From Zygnema cylindricum (taxonomy: Eukaryota; Streptophyta; Zygnematophyceae; Zygnematales; Zygnemataceae): a DNA stretch of 28,100 bases. The DNA is taken from assembly GCA_037447655.1 (NCBI GenBank), contig JBBHKE010001355.1:90319-118418 (forward strand), read 5' to 3'. Of this stretch, positions 15,201 through 25,200 are shown one piece after another (the stretch's first letter is position 1; each line of letters starts with the position of its first letter). A model generated the notes under the pieces. That model worked only from the letters and a program-made list of their open reading frames with translations. It was not told the origin of the DNA and ran no database searches. The translations under genes were made by a program, and so were the position numbers.

Positions 15201-18012
15201 ACCTTCAAGGTTTTTTGAGGTTCAAATACAAATTTTATAAAATACACTGAAACCCCATGCACTCAATACAACCCTCACCACAAGTAGTGTGGAAATGATA
15301 ACCATTTTACAAAGGATTCGACAATCTTAAGCCATACTCATTTTGGTACAATTCTCACGAATCAAAAGTGCTAAACAATACTCAAATTGTGTAAATAAAC
15401 ACCTTTCAAAAACCATTATATGTAGTTACTTTCATAAAAAACATGGGAGGTCAAACTAGCGGTAATAGGCAAGACCCATGTTATCAATTCAAAGTAACTC
15501 CTAAAAGTTAAGAAGTTCAACTACTGTAATAAGTCACCAAGAATTGATTGATTGAACAAACCACCTACGACAAAACAGGTGTTTAGACAACAGTGACGAG
15601 AAGAAAACTTACATCCAAAACAAGAGGTTTCCCTTTTAAACCAGCTTTCAAGGACTTCTTCTTGATCTCTACGGTTACAAACCGAGACTTTGTCCCTTGA
15701 GGTAAAGGTATGTAAACATCCACTTCAGAAAGAGTTTGGGTCCAATTATAATCCGGAAAAGTGGCCCCATTCCCGGAATTTGGCTCTGCAAAAAAAAACA
15801 ATGCATGTATAGACCGAGTATTTTTGTTCTCTCTCGAATATGTATATGTATATATACATAAACATATATAAATAAATATATATATACATTAATATACATA
15901 TGTATTATATATATACATACATGTGTGTGTGTGTAAAAGAAAAGACAAACCATGTATACACTGCGAACATGTGCATATGAATATATATATATATTTACAT
16001 AAACAAGTACAAGAAACAATTCACAAAACTATTTGTATGAAAAACAAATCAGCAGAGTACCTTTAACTAAACTATTTGCCATTAGCTTGATACAACCACT
16101 TTACAAAAGACAAGTCTACACCACTAAAAACGGTTTACAAATTAGAAAAAAAACCAAACTATCCTAAAAAAAAAAACCATGCAAAGAGAACATGGCCAAT
16201 CATTAGACTACCGCTATAAATAGACTGGATAGATTAAATCCAGGCTAATGGTATGGATAGGAATTTACAGTTCAATACTGCCGTTAAGATGACTAAAGGG
16301 GCCCATATAGGATGTTTGTTGTCCTTCACATTCGAGACATGCGGTTTACCATGAACCACTCTAATCCATATGTCAAAACCAGTGTTTTGTCCTTAAAATT
16401 AGATGTGTAGACAAAGAATAAGTACTCACACTAGCGTTTTACAGCCAAAAAGAAGTACTTCAAATTAGAGTGTCCAGGCTATCTGTTACAATATATTTGT
16501 GGGCACTCAAAATTGGTCTTAATTCTAAATCTGATAGCAGATAAGTAACCTCTATTGTTAATCTCTGATTTAATTGACAGCATAAAAGGGGCTAAAATAC
16601 TTTTTTTAATTAATGACATCCTTAGAAGCTTAAATACTTTCTTTAATGAAATACATACTGAAAGGAGCTAAAATATTTTCTTGATTAGAACATTATTTAC
16701 CCAATTAATTTTGTAAGTGCAATACTAAAACTTGTGCAGCCGACAGATATTCTACAATAACAATTAATGCACTCCATAAATTAAAATAAACAAATACAAC
16801 ATTCGATAAACACTTCCTAAGAAAGTCCAAAAAGTCCAAAAGATACATTTCTCAAAGTGAACAATTTCTTGACAAATTACTTGGCATCAACAATTCCTCA
16901 CTTCTTAATAAATTGACGATGTGAAACATAAAAAAAAAAATCACTTACTTAAACCTTTGCTGGTGGATTCTTCTTTCGCCTCTTCCTTTCCCCCGTCAAC
17001 TTTAGTTTCAACTTTCGCCTCATTAACTCCACTTTTCTCTCCTCCTTTCCCGCCGATAGAAGAACTGCCTCCTACTCCTACCTCCTCTTCCTTGTCCTTC
17101 TTTGATTTCTTTGCCACTTCCTTTTCCTGTTGCTCAAGAAGCAAAGCTTGTTTAGCCTTTTCCTCTTTCGCGTCTTTTTCCATTTTCTCTCTCTTTAACA
17201 CTTCGTCCATATCTTGCTGCCGTTTTGCCGAATGCACGAGTTTTGCGACCTTTGTCTCCGCATCCTGTTCTGCCATAAAACGACAAACGAGGACAAATCG
17301 ACAAACGAGCACAAAAGGACAAATGAGAAGAACGAACACAAAAATGACAAATAAAACAAATGCACATAAACGAAAAATATGTACAATACAGCAAAAGAAC
17401 ACAAAATGACTATCACAAAAGGTGAACAGTTGTAAACAAGACAATAGAGCGTAAAATGACAAATGCACAGAAAACGACAAATGCTCACAAAAAGGACAAA
17501 AAATTCAAAACGAAAAATGGATAAAGCACGACAAACAAGCACAAAATGACAAATGATCACAAACGGCAAAGTAGACGAATGAGCATAAAACAAGAAAATA
17601 ACACACGACAAACTCTGCAAAGAATTGAGCAAACCAGAACTGAAGAAAAAAAACAAAAGAAAACCTCGCGCTGTTCCTCTAACTTCGTTGACACGAAAAC
17701 CTAAAAGAAATCTTTAAAACCTTAAATTATTTTCCCTATGAACATAATTTAAACATAAACCTCTCCTTGAGTGTATCCAACCCTTACCTTGTCGCCAAAG
17801 ATATCCGATTTTCGACGTAAAAAGTCAAAAACCGAGGTCAAAAAATCGAACGCCCGGTCCTCGTGTTGTCGCAAAAGAGAGGCGAGGGTTTCATCGTACG
17901 GATTTGCTGAGGGATTAGATGACGTGGCACTTTCCGTACGTTTGGCAGAGGGACGCTCTGTCCGGACGGGCTCCTTACGTTCCTCTTCAATGACTTCAGA
18001 AAGGACAGCCAT
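12280..18012 (-). CDS. NUDC: Nuclear migration protein NudC, complete, 7 exons
   Basis: Cytosolic dynein- and Hsp90-linked co-chaperone of the NudC family. Exons, read leftwards: 18012-17788, 17264-16949, 15785-15613, 14801-14753, 14238-14072, 13545-13462 and 12318-12280. Together they make 1053 nt and 350 residues, all GT-AG and phase-consistent. Residues 1-75 hold the N-terminal NudC segment ([18 protein letters not shown]), and about 95-150 a charged, coiled-coil-like stretch. The CS (p23-like) domain follows from about 190 ([19 protein letters not shown]) through GLKGKPL and [16 protein letters not shown]. The conserved C-terminal region has [32 protein letters not shown] and a final [12 protein letters not shown]. 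The start at 18012 gives a normal N-terminus; an in-frame ATG at 18072 would add 20 mostly hydrophobic residues and is less likely. The length is near that of animal NudC (about 330). Confidence 0.95.
12661..12752. repeat. Pyrimidine tract in NUDC intron 6 (purine in the sense RNA)
   Basis: (CT)n passing into CCCTCC and CCCTCT units on the plus strand, so GA/GGGAGG in the NUDC transcript. It is the reverse-complement type of the purine tract at 13275-13456 in the same intron. Confidence 0.85.
12890..13265. repeat. Diverged tandem duplication in NUDC intron 6
   Basis: Two copies about 236 bp apart share TCACATGCTTTCA, a long T-run, GCAT(G)ATG...TAGA and TGTCCTTTTT...TTTTAAAA (about 12908-13012 and 13146-13271). 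Confidence 0.6.
13275..13456. repeat. Purine tract with 60-bp tandem repeat in NUDC intron 6
   Basis: GAGGGA-type sequence containing two 60-bp repeats (13321-13380 and 13381-13440) and the start of a third. It ends 5 bp from the intron 6 donor (GTTAGT at 13461-13456), so in the transcript a long CU-rich stretch follows the 5' splice site directly. Confidence 0.85.
15835..15995. repeat. TATA/TACA low-complexity tract in NUDC intron 2
   Basis: TA, TACATA and (GT)6 runs. The rest of intron 2 (to 16948) and introns 3 to 5 are AT-rich with no other structure seen, apart from a short (CT)n stretch at about 14850-14878. Confidence 0.7.
17278..17620. repeat. Degenerate GACAAA-type minisatellite in NUDC intron 1
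   Basis: Irregular 11-18 bp units built from GACAAA(C/T)GAGCACAAAA variants fill most of intron 1 up to the exon 2 acceptor. Read on the minus strand this gives long open frames rich in FVLVCRF-like peptide, which are a repeat artefact. Confidence 0.7.
17665..17700 (-). other. Possible 36-nt in-frame microexon in NUDC intron 1
   Basis: TTTTAG precedes and GTTTTC follows a 36-nt stretch that is open in the NUDC frame ([12 protein letters not shown]) and phase 0 at both ends. NudC aligns sensibly without it and its donor is weak, so it is left out of the main model; it could be an alternative exon. Confidence 0.25.
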
Positions 18013-18938
18013 GAATAAAAACAAACGAGAAAAAGGAACAAGAAGACGGAAGAAAAGGATAGATGACTTCAAAAAAAAGGTGAAGATTAAGCTTCAGAAA
18101 GTTAAAATACCTTCGGAAAGTTCAACATAAAACCTTTTTCAGCAGCAGAAACAAAATGATAAAGAGGAGAAAGATGAGGAAGGACGAGACAGAGAAAAGT
18201 TATTACAGTAAGAAGTACGGAACATGAAAGAGTCCAAATTTGGAGAAAGAAAGATAGGAAATACACACGTGTGAAGGAATTACCCGACGTTAAAAAGACG
18301 CGACGTTTGAAGAAGAAATTGCGGACAGAATGTTCGAGAATTGTACGGACAATGCAATGCAGTGCGTCGGTAAAGTACATAAGAACAATACCAAAGTAAT
18401 TTTGTGTACATTATTTTTTATACTTTACCGTACTTCTCTGTACTGTATCACTGTATGCAACGCGGACTATACTGAAAAATGCAAGCCCGAACAAAATTGG
18501 AAACCAGTGTTGTTCAAATCGTGCGATTTTTTCAAATTTTCAGATAAAAACGTATAATTCATGACGATTTTCAAAATCGCAAAAAAACGTCTACTGTAAA
18601 CTGAAACTGCGATTTTACGGGAAAATTACAATATTCTCGTAATATGTACGGTTTTTTACGGAATGTACGAAATTAGAGGAAACGATACGTCGCAGTTATT
18701 GGTACTTCCTGTTCAGTGAACTGAACAGAAATACCACGGAACCTGTACGTTATTTCATCGAAAATGTACGGACATTTTCGAAAAGAGACGTTGAACGTCA
18801 CACTAATTTCGCGCGGTAAGTTTGAAATATTGAAAACGAAACCGCTCAGACAGACGGAATTTGATAAAAGTTTACCTTTGTGGTCGTTCGAACCCGGATA
18901 AGCTACATACACGACGTTGGCTAATTTGACGACTCCAC
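18013..18938. other. NUDC 5' flanking region
   Basis: No gene recognised. It holds an inverted repeat CGGTAAAGTA/TACTTTACCG (about 18368-18377 and 18420-18429) and several TGTACGG/CCGTACA words that recur at 19560-19620 and inside the TA-type MITEs. The NUDC promoter should lie here but no clear box was seen. The minus-strand frame at 18673-18912 has no family signature. Confidence 0.4.
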
Positions 18939-18940
18939 TA

Positions 18941-19479
18941 CACCGCGAATCGTTATTACTGTCAAAGTTTAAATAGTGTTGAATAAAATTTACAGTAATT
19001 GATGCTAATTAAGAATTTAAATTTAAATTTAAAAAAGGTGTATTCTAATTTCGGCATTATGCTAATTTGGGAACTGCAAAAATGGAATATTCACCGTACG
19101 ATTATATACATTAATATATGTATCCAGACAAAATATTAAAAATCGTACGCCGTCGTGAAATTTAAACTACCGTACATGTCAGACTAATTTACGTGTCAGA
19201 CTAATCCCGTTTTTTTAGCGCACGTTCCTATGCTTGCGCGTCTGATTTAATTCATTTTTTGTAAAATTTTCACTTGAAAAGGTACATTTATGTACGGTCT
19301 GACATCGACCGTACACCACACTATTTAAATATTATTATACTTTCGTTCTTTACGCTATTTTGTACGGTACCTTAATTAACGTCAAGGAAAAATTAAAATC
19401 ATGTATCCTATTTGAGGAAAAAAATCAAAATTTTAAGAACCCAAATTAGTGAATTTGACACTAATAACGATTCGCGGTG
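18941..19479. mobile_element. TA-type MITE, long class (539 bp)
   Basis: Inverted ends CACCGCGAATCGTTATTA and TAATAACGATTCGCGGTG, with TA on each side (18939-18940, 19480-19481). Inside are GGTACATTTATGTACGGTCT and ACCACACTATTTAAAT words shared with the copies at 20343 and 20891. No coding capacity. TA duplications fit Tc1/mariner-type mobilisation, but the ends are not ones I recognise. The stretch from 19482 to 19842 holds no gene. Confidence 0.8.
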
Positions 19480-19850
19480 TACCAGTTGATGAAGGAATTC
19501 CGTACTGACATTGAGTCTGATACGATTTTTAATGTTTAAGCGCTAATTTAACGGGAAAAACTTCCAATCTGCGCTATATGTATAATTTTTTTACATGTAC
19601 GGAATAGTACGGAAGGAAATTCATTAACGATTTTTAACGATTTGTTCAAAAGGTTCAATGCGTTCGTCCGTATAATTCGTCGCGATTGGTACGTTCGCAC
19701 TAATCGCTATGAACAACTATGTTGGAAACGCTTACATGCCATAAGCGTAAAACTAAAATACCGTATATTACCCGTCTAGTATGGACCAAATGTGCGAAAA
19801 TATGGAAACGCTATATCTGCTATTCTCATTGTCTTCCATAACAGACAAAC

Positions 19851-20154
19851 CATAGTTCAAAAGTAGCGTTTTTATGGTAGGCCTTTGGTCGGCGCCTTCA
19901 TCGTAAGTCGTGTTATGGGCTTTTCATGTGATCTTCTTAGATCGCTACTTTGATCAGTGACCGTCCGATTGTTTGAATCTGACGGTGTAAATAAATTTTT
20001 TGGTACGAATGTTTTAATTGGTCCAATTTTTGGTCCGAATGTTTTAATTGGTCCGAATAGGTTCGAATACAATATGTGTCTTAAGGTCATATTGTATGTT
20101 TTGCATACAATAGGCATATTGTATGGGCCTACTTTCACCTACTTTTGAACTATG
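19851..20154. mobile_element. MITE with CATAGTTC ends, copy 3, 8-bp target duplication
   Basis: 304 bp with CATAGTTCAAAAGTAG and CTACTTTTGAACTATG ends, flanked by AGACAAAC on both sides (19843-19850, 20155-20162). It has only one copy of the internal GATCTTCTTAGATCG unit, plus its own short tandem repeat (GAATGTTTTAATTGGTCC). An independent insertion that confirms the 8-bp duplication of this family. Confidence 0.88.
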
Positions 20155-20162
20155 AGACAAAC

Positions 20163-20342
20163 CTTAGAGGTTAAACTACAGTACAGTACAGTACAGTACG
20201 TGCATGCGATTATTGTACGAACTCTACGCATTGTTAGGACGATTACAAGTTTAGCTTTAAAACGTTTAAACCATATATTTGGCGATACTGAACAGTGAAC
20301 ACACACCTCTAAAATTCCACAGTGCTCTACTACAGTACAGTA
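20163..20342. repeat. CAGTA repeats flanking the MITE cluster
   Basis: (CAGTA)n at about 20176-20199 and 20330-20345, with AT-rich unique sequence between them and no gene. Confidence 0.55.
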
Positions 20343-20880
20343 CACCGCCAATCGTTATTAGCGTTGTGTACGCTAATTCCGTCCCGCTTTTTTTTTTTTT
20401 TATTCTCCATTAGTGTAGTTCATTCTATTTTTTTCTTTTTTCTTTTTAGGGTTTTTTTTAGTACGTTGTCTATTAAATAGAATGGTGTACGGTCAGTGTC
20501 AACCGTACATAAATGTACCTTTTTAAGTTAAAAAGTACAATAAATTAGTTTTAGTAACCGCGGACGCATGAGAATGTGCGTTCTAAAAAGGAAAAAATAT
20601 CAGGTCGTAAAAAATCCTGCTCGCACATATTCGTCCGACAGCCACGTTTCGACCGTGTGAATGTACGATTTGTGTATGATTTGTCAGATTTTGTACGGAG
20701 ACCTATATTAGTGTAAGCATGTTTGCGACCGACATTTTTTTTTCAAAGATCCAAATTACCATAACCAAACAATTAGAATGTATGATTTTTTCCAAAATTT
20801 TCAAATTCTTAAATAGCGTACACCACGGTAATTATTTTTATACGTTAAAAAAACTTACACGCTAATAACGATTGGCGGTG
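20343..20880. mobile_element. TA-type MITE, long class (538 bp)
   Basis: Ends CACCGCCAATCGTTATTAGC and its inverted match ending CGATTGGCGGTG, with TA at 20341-20342 and 20881-20882. First of three adjacent copies upstream of UTP10. Its left 50 bp also pairs closely with 21576-21627 at the right end of the cluster. Confidence 0.8.
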
Positions 20881-20890
20881 TAGTCTACTA

Positions 20891-21391
20891 CACCGCGAAT
20901 CGTAATTAGAGTAAATTACTCTAATTCGGTCGCTCGAAATTTTGACTCTATCACATCAAATAGAGTAATCGATTCTAATTTTTTCATTATTCTAATTTAG
21001 GTAAGGTTTAATTAACGTTGTTAATTCTAATATATGTTAGTTTTAAATAGTGTGGAGTACGGACGACGTCCGACCGTGCAAAATGGTACTTTTATAAGTA
21101 AAAAAGTACAAATAATGATTTAATACAGGCCATTATCATGTAACTGCGTTTTAACAAAACGCGTAGTGCGAACGTCATAGTGACGATAAACTGTACGTTT
21201 TGTCAGATTCTGTACGAATACCTTATTTACAGTAGAGGATATTAACTTGCCAAATTAGAGTACACCGCAGAAATTAGAGTAAATTCCTTTTTGAAACAGC
21301 TCTATCACATAAATTAGAGTAAATTACTCTAATTATTTTTTTCTCTTTTTTTACTCTAATTTTTTCATTACTCTAATTACGATGCGCGGTG
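20891..21391. mobile_element. TA-type MITE, long class (501 bp)
   Basis: Ends CACCGCGAATCGTAATTAGA and the inverted TCTAATTACGATGCGCGGTG, flanked by TA (20889-20890, 21392-21393). Only 8 bp separate its TA from that of the previous copy. A further left-type end after TA at 21263 suggests a shorter nested copy, 21263-21391. Confidence 0.75.
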
Positions 21392-21408
21392 TACAGTACT
21401 GTACTGTA

Positions 21409-21623
21409 CACCGCCAATCGCTATTAGCGTGTACGTTTGATTAGCGTATACTATTATTTAGCGTGGTGTACGCTAATTGGGAATTTGGAAATTTTGGAAG
21501 AAATCGATTACTCTAATTAGGAATTAGGGCTTTTTTTAAATAGTGTGGATAATTCTATTTGAGAATAAAAAAAAAAAAGCGGGACGGGATTAGCGTACAC
21601 AACGCTAATAGCGATTGGCGGTC
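21409..21623. mobile_element. TA-type MITE, short class (215 bp)
   Basis: Left end CACCGCCAATCGCTATTAGC after TA. The right end GCTAATAGCGATTGGCGGT carries a mutated last base, followed by TA (21624-21625). It lies about 300 bp upstream of the UTP10 start codon. Confidence 0.75.
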
Positions 21624-21737
21624 TACTATACCTTTTCTTACGTATGGCGGCGAATATAGTCCGCTTCTCACTCCGCCTCTCACTTCTCACTTGCTCCCTC
21701 CCGCTCTAGACTCCCGACTGCTTCAGTCGCCATTTTA

Positions 21738-21830
21738 CCTCCCTCTGTCCTCCCTCACTCCCTCCCTCCTCCCTCCCTCCTCCTCCCTCCCTCCTCCCTC
21801 CCCCCCCTTCCACCCTCTCTCTCTCTCGTT
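21738..21830 (+). promoter_or_regulatory. Pyrimidine tract upstream of UTP10 (promoter or 5' leader)
   Basis: About 90 bp of CCTCCCTCCTC-type sequence ending in (CT)n, about 100 bp before the start codon on the sense strand. Such tracts are often part of plant 5' leaders. No TATA box or transcription start could be fixed. Confidence 0.4.
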
Positions 21831-21931
21831 AACCTTGTCGCCCTTGTTCGATTATGATCGAAGAAGCAGTTAAGCTTGGAGTTCCATAAATTCCTCCTAT
21901 CCTGCAAACCATAATTAAAGCCTCCGTATTC

Positions 21932-22157
21932 ATGGCTTCCTCCCTCGCCTCCCAGCTACGTGTCATCTCGCTAGGACAGGGAAGTCAGGGGTCGACACGT
22001 GTCCGAGCATCCTTGCTTTTTAACCCTAAGGAGGCTCTTTCGGTTGACTTACAAACCATATATGATATTGCTCAAGCTGGTAAGATTAATATTTATTTAA
22101 ATTTATCATTCCGACACCCCTTGTAGACTTTATGAATGATATCTATGTGAACTTCCA

Positions 22158-22203
<46 letters not shown>

Positions 22204-25200
22204 TAATTTTTTTTTTTTTTTGTTAAATATTGGTGTTTTAGAAAATATTTGTCAATTTAAACGTTTAATTATGAATGCAGCTGGGTTGAAACACTAATAA
22301 AAGTACAATATTATTGCTCTTTAAATTACATTGAACCTAAAAATCATGCAATCCGTACATTTTTTGGGATAAATTAAGGACGGTTTATCCTAAACTGAAA
22401 GTTTCCCTCAACATTAGGCCAAATTTCTTAATATAATTACTCTATTTGCCTTTTTTTTTCTTTAACTAGTAATTGGCTCTTACTTTTGAATCCTATGCAT
22501 TAAATTACGTTCCTTTTTTTTGCCCTTTACTGGTTCTACTCCTAACCTTAAACCCTATACATCTAAATACTCTCTTTCTTTTTCGTTACTAGTAATTGAC
22601 TCCTGACCTTGAACCCTGTTTAATCAACCACTTAATTTTTTTTTGCCTTATGCGTTTTTTTTTAGCCTTGATGCTTGTGCCTGCTTTTTAATCACTTAAT
22701 TTTTTTTCTCCTTTTAATGGTAACTTTCGTTTCTGGGCCCTCAGTCAAAAAAGCTGAAAATTGAGAGCTCAGGATATCATGTGCTTTTAGTCATTCTAGA
22801 TGACACATTCCCTTTGAAATATACATTTTTTTGAATTTAAAAGAGGCTTATACCTCTTGTAAGCGGCAACTTTTTTTCTAAAAGTGGCAAAATCCCTTTT
22901 TGAAAGAGTTAAATTTTATTTAATAAAGGGGAAATTACCTTATTGAAAGAGTTAATGACCCTTGTAAAAGAGGCAAATCCCTTTTAGAAACGGCAAAACT
23001 GCTTTTTATGAAAGGCAAGATCCGTTTTAAACGCGGTATGTGGCGGTGTTAATCCCCAAACAATAAAAGCATTATGAGGTGATGGTAATCCCCAAATAAC
23101 ATCCATGAGAATGCTAAAACGAATAATATTCACGATATTATTAAAACAAATAATATCCATGGGAATATTATAACGAATAACGTCCATGAAAATATCAAAA
23201 CGAATAATATCCATGAGAGTATAAAAACTAATTATGTCCATGAGAATATCAGAACAAATAACATCTATGAGAATATCAAACAAAAAATATCAATGAAAAT
23301 ATTTAAAGAAAAATAATCAAATCAAATAATTTCCTACAGATAATATTCATGAGAATTTCAAGGCAAAAAATATCCATGAAAGTATGAAAACTAATAATAT
23401 CCGTTAGAATATCAAAACGAACAATTTCCATGAGAATATTAAAATAAGTATCATCCATGAGAATAAGAAGACGAATAAAATTTACCAGAATATCAAAATA
23501 AATAATATCCTTGAGAATATCAAAACGAATATTATCCACGAGAATTTTGAAACGAATAATATATAATATACATGAAATATAAAAATGAATATTATCCATG
23601 AGAATATTAAAATGACAAGAAGCAAGACAAACTTGCTTGTAAGACGTACAATTTTTGAACTTCTGGCAAATGAAAGGGCTTTCCTTAAAAAAAAAAGACA
23701 TTAGACAAGAGTGTGAATTTGTGCTCGTTAAATTAGGCAAATGTGTAGAAGTGATATAGAATTGATGAAAACTTGTTTTATGCATTTATGAGTTCTTTCA
23801 ACACAAAGGTAAAGGTTGTGTCAAGACATTAATACTCCAAGTTAAATCTGGAGAGTCAAAAAGGTTGAAGAATAAAAGATTACAAAGTTGAAGGTGTTTA
23901 CCTCAATTTTTCGCACTCTCCTCCTCATCTCCTCCTTGTTATTGCAGTCATACACCTTCTTCCCAATATAATGTATCGGTGGTTAATACTAATTTCGAAA
24001 GACATAATTGAACATTAGACCAATTCTTTGCCTTCACATATATTACTTGACATAACGTTAACTGGACAAAACTGTGTGGACTACAATCGTCTTCTCTTGA
24101 ATCACCAATTCTCGACACAATGGATGTGGTCCACGCTAGTTCTGAATCTAGACATATTTGAAAGATCAGTTGTTCACCTCCACATATATCAGGGTAACAT
24201 AGCATCATTTGGAGAAAACTGTGTAAACTGCAGCTCTATCTTCTCAACACAATATAAGGTGTCGATACTAATTTGAACTTAGACATCATAATTTTAAGAC
24301 TGATTTTTTGAGGACTACATCTTTTGAACCCTTTCTTCCAAACACAATGTATAGTGTTCTATACTAATTTTGAATCTATATGTTACAATCATCATGTTCA
24401 CTTACACTGCTTAGCATACTCATAATTGTTGGCAGTTTGGTATGGATGGGAGAATATATTGCCCATCATTATATTACCTATCATTGTTAGTGTTAAACAA
24501 TTTTTGGGAAGTCAAAAGCGCTTACGTTTTTGTCCAACTGTTGGATTTTTCTATTTTTTGAGACGAGCAATTGAAAGGTAACAGTCTTACCGTTCGATCG
24601 TGATGTCACGATTAGAATTCAGAGAAATTTGTAGTGAGAAAAAATGCCCTCGACTGCCCGAATATGTTTAACAGTAATAGCAATGTGCAGTATAGTATAT
24701 TGTGGATCAGTATGCTGGGTTTGTATCAGTGTTGTTATTTATTTTACAGTTCCAAATGATGTGGCTGAGTTGACCTTAAAGGATCAGCGTTAAGAAAAAC
24801 CAATTAGTGTTTTTAAAATCTATTTTGTGGTCAGGCATCGACTTAGTGGTATGATCGCTAATAATGATTCACCGTGTATCTTTTCGAGCTACATAGTGAA
24901 TCGCTATTAACGTTAAGAAGTAATTAGTACGAGGACTGTTTTAATGTTAATAATTATATTTCTGGTTTGAGTGACGGTTTACTGTCATGAAAATTAACTT
25001 CTGAAAAAAAGAAAATGGAAATGAAGTGAATCGATAACGATTTTTGATTCATGTATGTGTGTGACAAACTTTTTGTTGCCATATTTGTGTTTTTTCTGGG
25101 ACAGGTCTCGCGGAACTCTGTGCAGCCGATGATAAATTTGTGCAGTTTCAGGAAAAGTTGTTTGGAATCAGTAGTTTGCAATTAGATCGTGAACAGGAGA

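Noticed and set aside
16921-17409. Plus-strand Ser/Phe-rich 162-residue frame
   Set aside because: It is antisense to NUDC exon 2, which matches the NudC family, and to the intron 1 minisatellite.
18012-18072. Upstream in-frame ATG giving NUDC a 20-residue hydrophobic N-terminal extension
   Set aside because: NudC proteins are cytosolic and normally start near the conserved N-terminal segment. The extension is probably 5' leader, though not formally excluded.
18673-18912. 79-residue minus-strand frame upstream of NUDC
   Set aside because: No known domain, and it sits among TGTACGG repeat words. A nearby GTTCGAAC suggested a tRNA T-loop but no stem or acceptor arm fits.
23095-23615. Regularly spaced repeats resembling a CRISPR array
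   Set aside because: Units are contiguous with no unique spacers, all parts diverge equally, and the context is a eukaryotic intron.
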